In this document: piece by piece, positions 55,993 through 64,000 of the stretch
Layout of the letters: every line of letters begins with the position of its first letter
Position numbering within the stretch: the first letter of the stretch is position 1
Assembly: GCA_021778315.1 (NCBI GenBank)
Contig: JAJYCQ010000001.1
Coordinates: 1 to 64,000 of the forward strand
Reading direction: 5' to 3'
Source of the DNA: Acidobacteriota bacterium
Lineage (GTDB): Bacteria > Acidobacteriota > Terriglobia > Terriglobales > Acidobacteriaceae
DNA length: 64,000 nucleotides
Notes under the pieces: generated by a model
Told to the model about the DNA's origin: nothing
Databases searched by the model: none
The model's input: only the letters and a program-made list of their open reading frames with translations
Position numbers and translations under genes: made by a program

Positions 55993-56523
55993 ATGAAGTT
56001 TTGGGTAGCTGTTTTGGGTGTGGTGGGAATGGGGTTTGGGATGGCGGGGGCGCAGGTGTCGGCGAGGACCGCTCCGGCGACGGTGGCGGCGTGTGGGGTG
56101 ATGTCGCAGAACTTCAAAGTCCATTCGGGAGCGGTGCCGCGGTCGGCTGCCCAGGTGCCAGAGGGGAAGGCGATGATTTACCTGGTGGAAGATATCGTGC
56201 AGATACCGCTGAATACTCCGACGCTGCGGGTGGGGATGGACGGCAAGTGGGTTGGGGCTACGCGGAGCCATACGTACCTGAGTCTGGTGGTCGATCCGGG
56301 AGTGCATCACTTGTGCGTGAGCGTGCAGGGGTTTACGGTGGAGACGCTGGAGAATGGGATTACGCTGCATCGGTTGGAGGTGCAGGCAGGCAAGACCTAC
56401 TATGTGCGGATGCGCGAGACGATGAGCCGGAATCCGTCGCTGGATTTTGTGGATATGGTGGATGAGGATGAGGGCCAACTGTTGCTGCAGACCTCGGTAC
56501 CCGCCGTGTGGCGCGCAAAGTAA
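55993..56523 (+). CDS. secreted DUF2846-like protein
   Basis: 176 residues with signal peptide MKFWVAVLGVVGMGFGMAGA, Q. The core resembles the DUF2846 beta-sandwich: GKAMIYLVEDIVQIPLNTPT, LRVGMDGKWVGATRSHTYLS, VVDPGVHHLCVSVQG and LEVQAGKTYYVRM. These proteins are small secreted or lipid-anchored domains of unknown role that resemble surface adhesion or peptidase-associated modules. AGGATGCG before the ATG is a weak ribosome-binding site. It is divergent from the glycine-rich pair, 235 bases away. Confidence 0.75.
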   Translation: MKFWVAVLGVVGMGFGMAGAQVSARTAPATVAACGVMSQNFKVHSGAVPRSAAQVPEGKAMIYLVEDIVQIPLNTPTLRVGMDGKWVGATRSHTYLSLVVDPGVHHLCVSVQGFTVETLENGITLHRLEVQAGKTYYVRMRETMSRNPSLDFVDMVDEDEGQLLLQTSVPAVWRAK

Positions 56524-56530
56524 GGTCCTT

Positions 56531-56561
56531 CGCGGACGGCGAGGGGCTTCGCGTGGGGCTC
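56531..56561. repeat. dispersed palindromic repeat, copy 1 (degenerate)
   Basis: 31 bases beginning CGCGGACGGCGAGGGGCT match the second copy at 56969-56999 with only two differences (TTCGCG for TCCGCG and GGGGCTC for GGGACTC). The left arm of the stem is missing here, so the hairpin is weaker. It lies 8 bases after the stop of the DUF2846-like gene. Confidence 0.6.
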
Positions 56562-56669
56562 CGGGGTCGGCGTGGGGCTATGGGATTCGTGTCGGCGGCG
56601 GGGTTCGTAGGAGGAGAAGTGGTACCGGTCGGGGCGTCGATGCACAGGGGTGTCGGCTAGGTTGGAAGG

Positions 56670-57011
56670 ATGGAACTGAGAGCGTACAGCGGTAAGGCGA
56701 AGCGAGGTGGGGGCGGTGGTGCGAGGACGGACGCACGGACGACGGTGCCGGGGTTTATGAACGGGAACCGGCAGAGGACGGTGGCGCGGACGGGGTTTCC
56801 GTCGGCGTCGTTTGCCGGGCAGATTATCTACAAGATGGCTTGCGGGGATTGCCGGGAGGAGTATGGGGCGAATGGGTGCGACATCCATTCGCGGCGGTGT
56901 CCCAGGTGCCAGGGGGGAGTGGCCGGAGAGGCTCTGCGGGAGGCCGCTCCGGGGCTATTCGAGTCCCACGCGGACGGCGAGGGGCTCCGCGTGGGACTCG
57001 AGGGAGAGTAG
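56670..57011 (+). CDS. small zinc-ribbon protein
   Basis: 113 residues. A Cys4 zinc ribbon lies at about residues 58-81: CGDC, then EYGANGCDIHSRRCPRCQGG, a conserved small domain that I recall as ...CGxEYGANGxDIHxRRCPxCQGG in many bacterial hypothetical proteins. The preceding segment (NRQRTVARTGFPSASFAGQI) resembles their GQxVVRxTGLPGT... head. The last 20 residues (HADGEGLRVGLEGE) are encoded by the right part of a palindromic repeat and may be an acquired end. The first 28 are Gly/Arg-rich and may be untranslated if a later start is used. Function unknown. Confidence 0.65.
   Translation: MELRAYSGKAKRGGGGGARTDARTTVPGFMNGNRQRTVARTGFPSASFAGQIIYKMACGDCREEYGANGCDIHSRRCPRCQGGVAGEALREAAPGLFESHADGEGLRVGLEGE
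56959..57001. repeat. dispersed palindromic repeat, copy 2 (intact 16-base stem)
   Basis: Sixteen bases starting TCGAGTCCCACGCGGA pair with TCCGCGTGGGACTCGA around an 11-base loop (CGGCGAGGGGC). The element sits inside the 3' end of the zinc-ribbon gene, ending 10 bases before its stop. Copy 1 is at 56531-56561. Confidence 0.7.
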
Positions 57012-57023
57012 GTGTGCGAGGTG

Positions 57024-57245
57024 TTAGTGGGGGTGGAGGGAGGCGCGGACCTTGTCGACGTGGGTGCCATGGACTCGGATGGCTTCGTGGAGGACCTGAC
57101 TGGTGACTCCGAATTCTTTGGACCAGTAGGCGATGTCGGAGGACATCTTGGGGTTGATCTCTTTGGGGTCGTGGGGGCCGGCGGTGTGTTCTTCGTGGGG
57201 GGCGTGGGCTTCGTGGGCTTTGGGTGCGTCGTGGTGCTCGGACAT
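57024..57245 (-). CDS. DUF3606-family small protein with His-rich head
   Basis: 73 residues. The C-terminal 45 match the DUF3606 pattern: INPKMSSDIAYWSKEFGVTS followed by LHEAIRVHGTHVDKVRASL, a helix-turn-helix-like fold of unknown role. The first 28 residues are His/Ala/Glu-rich (EHHDAPKAHEAHAPHEEH), which could bind metal ions. It is convergent with the zinc-ribbon gene. A single small cytoplasmic protein; family members are common beside stress genes. Confidence 0.8.
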   Translation of the reverse strand: MSEHHDAPKAHEAHAPHEEHTAGPHDPKEINPKMSSDIAYWSKEFGVTSQVLHEAIRVHGTHVDKVRASLHPH

Positions 57246-57289
57246 TTGTGAACCTCAACGCGGTTAGATGGCGTAGAGGGGGAGGGCGG

Positions 57290-57790
57290 CTAGAGTTTGG
57301 GGAGGATTTCGGTGGCGAGGGTGTGCTCGGCGGCTTCGTTGTTGGATTTGGTGAAGTTGATGCCGTCGACGGTGATGAGGAGGAGGTGCTTGCCTTTGAG
57401 GACGTAGAGGGCGGCGGAGTTGCCGGCGCTGGAGATGTAGAAGGCGTCGGCGGCGAGGCCGGAGACGGGGACGAGGCGGCCGGTGCGGAGCATGGCGTCG
57501 CGGAAGGATTTGTAGGAGATGCCGGGGTCTTTGAGGGAGAGGTAGACGCGGGTTTCGGCTTTGGCGTCGGGCCAGGTGCAGTCGGTGGTGCCGTCGGAGG
57601 GGGTGCCGGGTTTGCCGTCGAGGACGGGGGTGAGGAGGACGGTCTTGATCTGGAGGGGAGAGAGGAGGGCGCAGGGTGTGGGGGGCTCGGCGTGCGCGGG
57701 GCGGGGGGCCGCGAGGGCGGTGAAGGCGAGGGCCGCTGAGACGAGGTACGCTGGGGCGAGGGTGAGGAGACGAGACGTGCGAAGGGTCAT
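57290..57790 (-). CDS. secreted protein of unknown function (DUF3558-like)
   Basis: 166 residues from the ATG at 57790; upstream codons are in repeat DNA and are not included. Signal peptide LLTLAPAYLVSAALAFTALA. The mature part opens TPCALLSPLQIKTVLLTPVL, with a second Cys in GTTDCTWPDAKAETRVYL, a pattern like DUF3558 lipoproteins in which the two Cys may pair. LYVLKGKHLLLITVDGIN suggests a compact beta-rich domain. It lies 44 bases upstream of the DUF3606 gene on the same strand. No enzyme motif is visible. Confidence 0.7.
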   Translation of the reverse strand: MTLRTSRLLTLAPAYLVSAALAFTALAAPRPAHAEPPTPCALLSPLQIKTVLLTPVLDGKPGTPSDGTTDCTWPDAKAETRVYLSLKDPGISYKSFRDAMLRTGRLVPVSGLAADAFYISSAGNSAALYVLKGKHLLLITVDGINFTKSNNEAAEHTLATEILPKL

Positions 57791-57913
57791 TGGGTGGGCG
57801 CTCTGAGAGGTTAGATGCTGAGCTCGCGGACGTCGAACTGAGTCGCCCTCCGTGTGGGGTTGTGGCTGGAGGGAAGAGGGCAGTTCAGTCGTTGCGCCCT
57901 TCGCTCCGCTCGA

Positions 57914-57947
57914 GGGCTGCACTCTGGCCTTCCGCAGAGTGCAGCCC
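57914..57947. repeat. intergenic hairpin element
   Basis: GGGCTGCACTCTG pairs perfectly with CAGAGTGCAGCCC (13 bases) around GCCTTCCG. It is flanked by CCTTCGCTCCGCTCGAGG, which also occurs in a similar form in the repeat-rich gap near 63143. It could end transcription of the ATPase/DUF4276 cassette, whose last stop is 61 bases away, but there is no T-run. Confidence 0.5.
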
Positions 57948-58007
57948 ACCCATGCCGCAAAAGCGCGTCATGGATGGGGCACCCGGCGATCAATAAGAGT
58001 TAGCAGA

Positions 58008-58637
58008 CTATGGTTCGGGCGCGTCGGCAAGTTGCTTTACGGCGGAGCAGAACACATTGAAACTTGGAGATGAATTCCTGTCTATGTCAAAGTTCTGCGA
58101 TATCGCTTGCGCGGCCTCCATTTTTCTCAATCCGGTCTTGAAATAGCCAGAGCTTCTCGCGACCCTCTCGAACGCTTCCCAAGTGCCTCCCGCAATCTGA
58201 TCTGAGTATCGGTAGGGTGCCTTTGACGGAATATTGGGATTTAGTTTTGGATAGGCTGCTCGAGCAGCTGTCCAATCACCGAAATACCACGCCTCTAATT
58301 CTTCGATAACGATCCTGTTAATGACAGTGTATGGAGCGTTATCAAGCGCTGCCGATCGAGTAACCAAGCCAGCATCTTCGGCGACTAATTCCAACGTCTG
58401 CTTAAGTTTCAGGCAATCGTCATCATCCCTATCTACAACCACCAAAATCTTCCAAGTGCTCGGAATAAAGGACGAATAACCCCTTAGCCTGCTTGGCAAT
58501 TGCTTAAACAAATCGCTCTTCCCTTGATAGACGTAGATTTGAAATCCCACCGAACCAAGGAGCTTAGGGAGTAGCTCACGGAGCGCAAGCTCCATTGAGG
58601 GCTCTTCAACTAAGACCTCTAGGTGCTCGATGCTCAA
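58008..58637 (-). CDS. DUF4276-family protein (TOPRIM-like), partner of the adjacent ATPase
   Basis: 209 residues. Acidic motifs are placed as in TOPRIM-like DUF4276 proteins: [19 protein letters not shown] at the start (Glu), [20 protein letters not shown] (Asp cluster) and [14 protein letters not shown] (Glu), followed by a region that likely caps the site ([20 protein letters not shown]). It overlaps the ATPase gene by four bases, so the two are co-translated. ATPase plus TOPRIM-like pairs are a recurrent theme in phage defence (for example OLD-family and PARIS systems). The lower GC content than the flanks suggests horizontal gain. Confidence 0.85.
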   Translation of the reverse strand: MSIEHLEVLVEEPSMELALRELLPKLLGSVGFQIYVYQGKSDLFKQLPSRLRGYSSFIPSTWKILVVVDRDDDDCLKLKQTLELVAEDAGLVTRSAALDNAPYTVINRIVIEELEAWYFGDWTAARAAYPKLNPNIPSKAPYRYSDQIAGGTWEAFERVARSSGYFKTGLRKMEAAQAISQNFDIDRNSSPSFNVFCSAVKQLADAPEP

Positions 58638-59887
58638 GACTTCGTCCTCATAAGGTTAGTTGGAGCTCCAGAATTGACCAACGGATCTCCCACTCCAAAG
58701 CGACCTTCCGACCACAGATTGCCTAATGCGGCACCTGCGGCGACAAACTCTTTGACTCCTTGGATAGAAGAGGCTCTCTCAGCGTGGGTGAAACCCTCGC
58801 TGTCTCGATAAAGGACGCGAACTTCGTTAGATCGAATGCTATTGAGAAAAAAAGGAGAATGTGTCGTGACAAACAATTGCGAATGCTCGGACGCAGCTCG
58901 GCACTCCTCTGCGAGTCCAGGCAACAGACGCGGATGGAGAAAATTCTCAGGCTCTTCAATCCCAACAAATTGGGGCGATTCGGGATCGTGAAGGATCACG
59001 AGATATGAAAGCATTTTGAGTGTTCCATCGGATACGAATTTGGAAAGGACGGGGCGATCAAATGGAGCATCCTTAACCTGTAGCAGAAGGCGACCATCCG
59101 GCATAGGGTCTGCGATAACGCTTTCAAGTTGCGGCACTCGCTGACTTAGGGTCTTGAAAATCTTCTCCAGAATATCCGAATGCTGTTCCTTTAAATACTG
59201 GATCACATTCGCCAAATTATCGCCGTTCTTACTTAGTCGCTCCTGTGGACCCGCTTCGGGCTGGCCACGGGTATCGTCAATAGAAAGATAAGAAACGTAC
59301 CAATCCGTGATGAACTCGCGGAGGGCGGCTACCCTCGGATGCTCTTCAAACTGCCCCAACGTATTGACGGCAATTAGATCTGCGGACCGTAAGGTAGTTT
59401 CAACCCTCTTGTCAGACTCGTCTGGAGCTTCACCGCTGACGGCTCCGCCGTGTCCCTCTTTGTAACTCAGAAATCGGAAGGGCCGTCCTCGCGAACCTCT
59501 TCTCCATTGAAGCCATTCTTCCTTTACAACTGGTCCCCTTATATCTTCGTCAATAGCTAGATGGTATGTAATTAGTGGGCTCTTAGGCTTTTCGCGGTAT
59601 TTTAGCTCGATAACCACAGGGCCGTCTTGGCCGCGCGTTTTTAATTCTTTGGCTCGTCCGCGTCTATCCCAAGCGTGGCGTAGTCCGAACTGAAAACACT
59701 CTGATAAGAAGTTGAATACGTCAAAGAGGGTCGACTTCCCACTTCCGTTAGGCCCAAGCAACACTGTCAACGGGGTAATATCATCGAGTTCTATGCTACG
59801 CAACGCGCGATAGTTTTCTACACGCACATAGGAAATCCGTGCCGGTTCGCGTTCGGCCGATGCAGCGAAGTTGTGTATCTGCCTCAT
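58634..59887 (-). CDS. AAA-family ATPase of the OLD/RecF-like ABC-ATPase type
   Basis: 417 residues. The N-terminal lobe reads [20 protein letters not shown] and [20 protein letters not shown] (Walker A). The C-terminal lobe has [19 protein letters not shown] (signature-like), [19 protein letters not shown] (Walker B, Glu) and [17 protein letters not shown] (switch His). The two lobes are separated by about 200 residues, too short for an SMC coiled coil. This is the AAA_21/OLD layout without a fused TOPRIM domain; the overlapping DUF4276 gene probably supplies it. Codon use is visibly less GC-rich than gyrA beside it. A defence function is inference. Confidence 0.9.
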   Translation of the reverse strand: MRQIHNFAASAEREPARISYVRVENYRALRSIELDDITPLTVLLGPNGSGKSTLFDVFNFLSECFQFGLRHAWDRRGRAKELKTRGQDGPVVIELKYREKPKSPLITYHLAIDEDIRGPVVKEEWLQWRRGSRGRPFRFLSYKEGHGGAVSGEAPDESDKRVETTLRSADLIAVNTLGQFEEHPRVAALREFITDWYVSYLSIDDTRGQPEAGPQERLSKNGDNLANVIQYLKEQHSDILEKIFKTLSQRVPQLESVIADPMPDGRLLLQVKDAPFDRPVLSKFVSDGTLKMLSYLVILHDPESPQFVGIEEPENFLHPRLLPGLAEECRAASEHSQLFVTTHSPFFLNSIRSNEVRVLYRDSEGFTHAERASSIQGVKEFVAAGAALGNLWSEGRFGVGDPLVNSGAPTNLMRTKS

Positions 59888-59935
59888 CTCGACATATTAC
59901 TTGTAGTTCTCTTGTCTCACACACAATAGGAGAAC

Positions 59936-62854
59936 TTACTGCAACAGGGCGCCGTTTTCGGTGGGGAGCTTGGGGTCTTCTGGGGGGATGATGGTGGCGC
60001 TGGCTACCTTGTCGTCGGCTTCGAGGTCGAGGAGCTTGACGCCCATGGTGGCTCGGCCGGCGGCGCGGACGGTCTTGGTGTCGATGCGGATGATCTTGCC
60101 GAATTGGCTGATGACCATCATCTCGGTGGTGTCGTCGACGAGCTGGATGCTGGTGACTTTGCCGATTTTGGGGGTGGCTCGCATGTTGATGACGCCCTTG
60201 CCTCCGCGGGACTGGAGGCGGTAGGCGTCGACGTCGGTGCGCTTGCCGTAGCCGTTCTCGGAGACGGAGAGGATGAGGCAGGGGGTGAGGCCGAGCTGCT
60301 CGTCGAGCTTCTGGAGCTTGGCGGCGGCGGCGGGGGAGAGCTCGGGGGCGGCGAGTTCGCCGGGCTCGGCTAGCTCGAGGGGAGCGGCGGCGACGGACTC
60401 ACCGGCTTCGTCGAGGACGGCTTCGACCTGGTCCTTGAGGCCCTTGGCGAGGGCGAGGGCGAGGCGCTGCTTGTTGCGGGCCTCGTTGGAGGGAGTGACG
60501 GCGGCTCCGATGACGTAGTCGCCCTTGTGGAGGGAGATGCCGCGGTTGCCGAAGGCGGGGCGGCCCATGGGGCGGAGGTCCTGCTCGTTGAAGCGGATGG
60601 CCATGCCGTCGTGGGTGGCGAGGAAGATGACTTGCTCGCCGTCGGTGATGCGGGCGGTGATGAGCTCGTCGTCCTTGTCGATGCCGATGGCGATGATGCC
60701 GCGGGCCATGACGTTGGAGAAGTCCTTGAGGGCGGTCTTTTTGACGGTGCCGTTGCGGGTGGCGAAGAGGACGTAGCGGGACTCTTCGTTGAGGTCGCGG
60801 ACGGGGAGGATGGTGACGACTTTTTCTCCGGGCTGAAGATCGACGAGGGAGGCCATGGCCTTGCCCTTGCCGGCGGCTCCGACGTCGGGGATCTCGTAGA
60901 CCTTGAGCCAGTAAATTCGGCCGGAGTTGGTGAAGCAGAGGAGGTAGGCGTGGGTGCTGTCGATGATGAGCTGCGCGACGAAGTCTTCTTCGCGGGTCTT
61001 CATGCCGAGGCGGCCGGTTCCTCCGCGCTTTTGCTGGCGGTAGATGCTGATGGGTGTGCGCTTGAGGTAGCCGGTGTTGGAGACAGTGACTGCCACTTGT
61101 TCATCAGCGATGAGGTCTTCGAGGGTGAGCTCGGTGCTCTCGTCGAGGATGACGGTGCGGCGGACGTCGCCGTACTTGTCGCGGATGTCTTCGAGCTCCT
61201 TGATGATGACGCGGCGGAGTTTCTTCTCGGACGCGAGGATGGACTCGTACTCGGAGATGTTGTCGCGGATCGTGCGGAGTTCGTTGAGGAGCTCGTCGAT
61301 TGATAGTTGAGTCAACCGGTACAACTGGAGTTCCAAGATCGCGTCGATCTGGCGGTAGGAGAGGATGAGCGTGCCGGCGGAGTTGTTGGCGAGCTGGGCG
61401 GAGACGCTGCCTCCGGTGAGGTCGATGCTGTACTTGGTGGGATCGAGGGTGACTCCGGCGAGTTCGGTGCCGTTGAGCTTGATGCGGCGGTTGCTGAAGT
61501 AGTTGAAGAGGTTTTCGCGGGCGTCGGCGCGGCTGGACGACTGGCGAATGATCTTGATGACCGTGTCGAGGTGGTCGAGGGCGATCTGGTAGCCGAGGAG
61601 GACGTGCTCGCGCTCGCGGGCCTTATTGAGGAGGAAGGCGGTGCGGCGGCGGACGACGTCGATGCGATGGTCGATGAAGGCGTGGATGGCCTTGTCGAGG
61701 GGGAGCTCCTTGGGCTGGCCGTTGTGGACGGCCAGGAAGATCATGGAGAAGCTCTCCTGCATGGAGGTGTGTTTGTAGAGCTGGTTGAGGACGATCTCGT
61801 GCTGTGCGCCGCGCTTCAATTCGATCACGATGCGCATGCCGTCGCGGTCCGACTCGTCGCGGACGTCGGAGATGTCGTCGACGATTTTCTCGTTGACGAG
61901 CTCAGCGATTCGCTTGATGAGGTTGGACTTGTTGACCTGGTAGGGGATCTCGGTGACGATGATGGCCTGGCGGCCGCCGGTGATCTGCTCGAGACCGCAC
62001 TTGGCACGCATCATGAAGCGGCCGCGGCCGGTTTTGTAGGCTCCCGCGATGTTGGCGCGGCCGTAGATGAAGCCTCCGGTGGGGAAGTCGGGACCCAGGA
62101 CGTGCTCGAGGCAGAGATCTAAATCGGTCTTCGTCTCCTGCGGAGACTTCGACAGCAGCGCGATGGTGGCGTTGAGGGTTTCGGTGAGATTGTGGGGCGG
62201 GATGTTGGTGGCCATGCCGACGGCGATGCCGGTTCCGCCGTTGACGATGAGGTTGGGGATGCGGGCGGGGAGGACAGAGGGCTCGGAGGTGGACTCGTCG
62301 TAGTTGGGGACGAAGTCGACGGTGTCGTTGTCGATGTCGGCGAGCATCTCGGAGGCGATGCGGGTGAGGCGCGACTCGGTGTAACGCATGGCGGCGGGTG
62401 GATCGCCGTCGACGGAGCCGAAGTTGCCCTGGCCGTCGATGAGGGGGTAGCGGAGGGAGAAGGGCTGGGCGAGGCGGACCATGGTGTCGTAGATGGCGGA
62501 GTCGCCGTGGGGATGATAGTTGCCCATGACGTGGCCGACGACCTTGGCGGACTTGGTGTATTTCTTGTTGAACTGGAGGCCCATCTCCTGCATGCCATAG
62601 AGGATGCGACGGTGGACGGGCTTGAGGCCGTCGCGGACGTCGGGGAGGGCTCGGCCGATGATGACCGACATGGAGTAGTCGAGATAGGAGCGACGCATCT
62701 CCTCTTCGATATTGATGGAGAGCATGGAGAGGGCGCCGGGGCCGGTGGGGGCGGTGGGGCCGTTGCCTCCTCCGCCGGGGGGAGGATTGTTAGAGCTGGC
62801 GTCCTGCGGGGAGGGAGGATTTTTGTCGTCGGGGAAGAGGGTTTCGTCGGCCAT
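59936..62854 (-). CDS. gyrA: DNA gyrase subunit A
   Basis: 972 residues, longer than the usual 800-900. Negative supercoiling by the GyrA2GyrB2 complex. The breakage-reunion domain has the quinolone region [18 protein letters not shown] with the wild-type Ser and Asp, and [10 protein letters not shown] with the catalytic Tyr. The C-terminal pinwheel carries a GyrA box ([11 protein letters not shown]). Two additions are seen: a Pro/Gly-rich N-terminal head of about 40 residues, and an Ala/Glu/Leu-rich insertion of about 60 residues (roughly 775-835) inside the C-terminal domain. No gyrB is nearby. Confidence 0.98.
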   Translation of the reverse strand: MADETLFPDDKNPPSPQDASSNNPPPGGGGNGPTAPTGPGALSMLSINIEEEMRRSYLDYSMSVIIGRALPDVRDGLKPVHRRILYGMQEMGLQFNKKYTKSAKVVGHVMGNYHPHGDSAIYDTMVRLAQPFSLRYPLIDGQGNFGSVDGDPPAAMRYTESRLTRIASEMLADIDNDTVDFVPNYDESTSEPSVLPARIPNLIVNGGTGIAVGMATNIPPHNLTETLNATIALLSKSPQETKTDLDLCLEHVLGPDFPTGGFIYGRANIAGAYKTGRGRFMMRAKCGLEQITGGRQAIIVTEIPYQVNKSNLIKRIAELVNEKIVDDISDVRDESDRDGMRIVIELKRGAQHEIVLNQLYKHTSMQESFSMIFLAVHNGQPKELPLDKAIHAFIDHRIDVVRRRTAFLLNKAREREHVLLGYQIALDHLDTVIKIIRQSSSRADARENLFNYFSNRRIKLNGTELAGVTLDPTKYSIDLTGGSVSAQLANNSAGTLILSYRQIDAILELQLYRLTQLSIDELLNELRTIRDNISEYESILASEKKLRRVIIKELEDIRDKYGDVRRTVILDESTELTLEDLIADEQVAVTVSNTGYLKRTPISIYRQQKRGGTGRLGMKTREEDFVAQLIIDSTHAYLLCFTNSGRIYWLKVYEIPDVGAAGKGKAMASLVDLQPGEKVVTILPVRDLNEESRYVLFATRNGTVKKTALKDFSNVMARGIIAIGIDKDDELITARITDGEQVIFLATHDGMAIRFNEQDLRPMGRPAFGNRGISLHKGDYVIGAAVTPSNEARNKQRLALALAKGLKDQVEAVLDEAGESVAAAPLELAEPGELAAPELSPAAAAKLQKLDEQLGLTPCLILSVSENGYGKRTDVDAYRLQSRGGKGVINMRATPKIGKVTSIQLVDDTTEMMVISQFGKIIRIDTKTVRAAGRATMGVKLLDLEADDKVASATIIPPEDPKLPTENGALLQ

Positions 62855-63378
62855 GTCTACCCTCCATTATAGCGGCTTGGAGGCGTGAAAAGTAGTGCGG
62901 GGGGAGGGCTTTCGGAGGTGCGTTAATGCTGGGGATTTGGTGATTTTGGGGGGGGGAGGTGCTAGCTCCTAGCTTCTAGCTGGGGCTCGGGCAGGGATGA
63001 AGGTGGGGGCTTTCCCGTTTCAGGGTTGAGGATGACGGCGAAAAACTTGCAACGGCAAGCGCAAGTGCAAAAGAAGAAGCAGATCCCTGCGGGATGACAG
63101 ACAGAAAAACAGAGACAAATGCAAGTGCGAATACAGTGGTCCTTCGCTTCGCTCGAGGATGACGGATGTTTGGTTTGGATGAGAGCGTGCAACGGTAAAA
63201 GCAAAAGCAAAAGCAGAAGCAGAAGCAACAGCAACAGCAAAAGCAGCTGGGCTGGATGGGGTGTGAGGAGGTGGAGGGGGCGGGTAAGGTAGGTTGATGG
63301 CGTGAAAGCGGAGGTGCCTCATGAAAGGAGGCGGCGCGGCCGTCTGCATCGTCGCGGAGGCTGGCGCATCTTAATGGC
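62855..63378. other. repeat-rich intergenic region between gyrA and the Old Yellow Enzyme gene
   Basis: 524 bases with divergent genes on either side and no credible gene: minus-strand frames here translate to poly-Leu or Phe/Ala/Val runs caused by simple repeats. Contents: a G-run at 62949-62956, three CTAGCT-type repeats around 62962-62984, TGCAACGG twice (63050 and 63188), and a hexamer array (listed separately). CCTTCGCTTCGCTCGAGG near 63143 resembles a string near 57898. The two promoters must lie at the ends. Confidence 0.6.
63197..63247. repeat. hexanucleotide repeat array, AAAAGC-type
   Basis: Eight uninterrupted six-base units: AAAAGC three times, AGAAGC twice, AACAGC twice and AAAAGC once, then AGC. 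Each unit keeps an A at the first and fourth positions and ends in GC. Related AAGAAGAAGCAG sequence occurs near 63082. It is a simple-sequence tract likely to vary in copy number by slippage. Confidence 0.85.
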
Positions 63379-64000
63379 ATGACTGAAGAGAAGAATTTGT
63401 TTGCCCCCCTCCGTGTTGGAAGCCTTGAACTGTCTCACCGTGTTGTGATGGCTCCGCTGACGCGGCTGCGGTCGACCCAGCCGGGCGATGTTCAGAATGC
63501 AATGAATGCCCGGTATTACGGGCAGCGGGCGTCCAAGGGTGGGTTGCTGATTACCGAGGCGACGCAGATTTCGTTGCAGGGGAAGGGGTATCCGGCGGCT
63601 CCGGGGATTCATTCCGAGGAGCAGGTCGAGGGATGGAAGCTGACGACGGCGGCCGTGCATGCGAAGGGCGGGTTCGTGTTTCTGCAGCTGTGGCATGTGG
63701 GCAGGATGTCGCATAGCTCGCTGCATCCAGAGGCTGGGTTGCCGGTGGCTCCTTCGGCGATCGCTCCGGCGGATGGGTCGAAGGCGTTGACGGCGCATTT
63801 TCAGGAGGTGGAGTTTGAGACGCCCAGGGCGCTGGGGATCGAGGAGCTTCCGGGGATTGTGGCGGACTACCGGCGGGCGGCGGAGAATGCGAAGGCGGCC
63901 GGGTTCGATGGGGTGGAGGTTCACTCGGCCAATGGATATTTGCTGGACCAGTTCTTGGAGGATACGTCGAATCACCGGACGGATGCGTATGGCGGGTCGA
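63379..64000 (+). CDS. NADH:flavin oxidoreductase, Old Yellow Enzyme family (3' end beyond window)
   Basis: The first 207 residues of an FMN-dependent ene-reductase. ATG 63379 opens FAPLRVGSLELSHRVVMAPL and TRLRSTQPGDV, the standard OYE start. TEATQISLQGKGYPAAPGIH, FLQLWHVGRMSH and the active-site pair in GVEVHSANGYLLDQFL (where OYEs have His-Gly/Ala-Ala-Asn-Gly) are clear, followed by NHRTDAYGGS. The NemA/XenB branch reduces nitrate esters, maleimides and quinone-like enones with NAD(P)H. The ribosome-binding site is weak. The window ends inside the gene, so domain completeness cannot be judged. Confidence 0.93.
   Translation, partial: MTEEKNLFAPLRVGSLELSHRVVMAPLTRLRSTQPGDVQNAMNARYYGQRASKGGLLITEATQISLQGKGYPAAPGIHSEEQVEGWKLTTAAVHAKGGFVFLQLWHVGRMSHSSLHPEAGLPVAPSAIAPADGSKALTAHFQEVEFETPRALGIEELPGIVADYRRAAENAKAAGFDGVEVHSANGYLLDQFLEDTSNHRTDAYGGS

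Noticed and set aside
60104..62872. Several plus-strand frames opposite gyrA
   Set aside because: Composition is Asp/Gly/Val-rich throughout, as expected for antisense of a GC-biased gene.
63197..63247. Hexamer array as a possible CRISPR
   Set aside because: Units are six bases without spacers and no cas genes are present.
62962..63380. Minus-strand frames with poly-Leu or Phe/Ala/Cys runs
   Set aside because: They are translations of simple repeats with no start signals or family similarity.

Overview
The window looks like a chromosomal segment of a soil acidobacterium, most likely Acidobacteriaceae/Terriglobia (Granulicella, Edaphobacter and Terriglobus are the type of organism meant). 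The reasons are GC-rich coding DNA, two about 1,200-residue Oar-type TonB-dependent receptors with an N-terminal carboxypeptidase-regulatory domain, many secreted sugar and organic-acid genes, CadC-like winged-helix regulators with membrane tails, and intergenic AAAAGC-type hexamer repeats. This placement is inferred from gene content only. No rRNA, tRNA, CRISPR array, transposase or integrase was recognised.

Layout. 1-5417: the end of a DAHP synthase gene, then two translationally coupled type-I periplasmic binding proteins and a GMC dehydrogenase with its Tat-exported small subunit. 5515-6924: a secreted amidohydrolase. 7106-16128: the most interesting block. A perfect CRP-type palindrome precedes an eight-gene operon: a Cyc2-like outer-membrane cytochrome-porin, a cupredoxin, a GltD-like FAD/FeS NAD(P) oxidoreductase, a Rieske protein, cytochrome b6, a subunit-IV-like protein, an octaheme cytochrome c and a monoheme lipoprotein cytochrome, closed by a strong hairpin. 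Read together it is a possible route from an extracellular electron donor (Fe(II) or another reductant) through the outer membrane and periplasm to a bc complex and NAD(P).

16304-23964: sulfatase, LacI regulator, GRP sugar transporter, a 37-residue membrane protein, myo-inositol oxygenase and a glutaminase-family protein. 24123-26012: htpG. 26209-28389: a MarR/VOC/carboxylesterase cluster resembling the MhqR quinone-stress regulon. 28888-32148: ThuA, TIM-barrel isomerase and Gfo/Idh dehydrogenase, a sugar-processing operon. 32418-36404: tartrate/D-malate dehydrogenase, MFS transporter and glycerate 2-kinase, a tartrate utilisation set (ttuC-ttuB-ttuD order). 36775-41567: rhomboid protease, GtrA, CDP-alcohol phosphatidyltransferase, a secreted protein, a CadC-like regulator and a small protein.

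41643-53612: mnmE, first TonB receptor, cobO, rlmH, second TonB receptor, rsfS and nadD. The second receptor lies inside the usual nadD-rsfS-rlmH neighbourhood. 53778-57790: two paralogous glycine-rich secreted proteins and several small proteins (DUF2846-like, zinc ribbon, DUF3606). 58008-59887: a visibly AT-richer two-gene cassette of an OLD/RecF-like ATPase and a DUF4276 protein, a candidate defence module next to gyrA (59936-62854). 62855-63378: repeat-rich intergenic DNA. 63379-64000: the start of an Old Yellow Enzyme gene cut by the window end.
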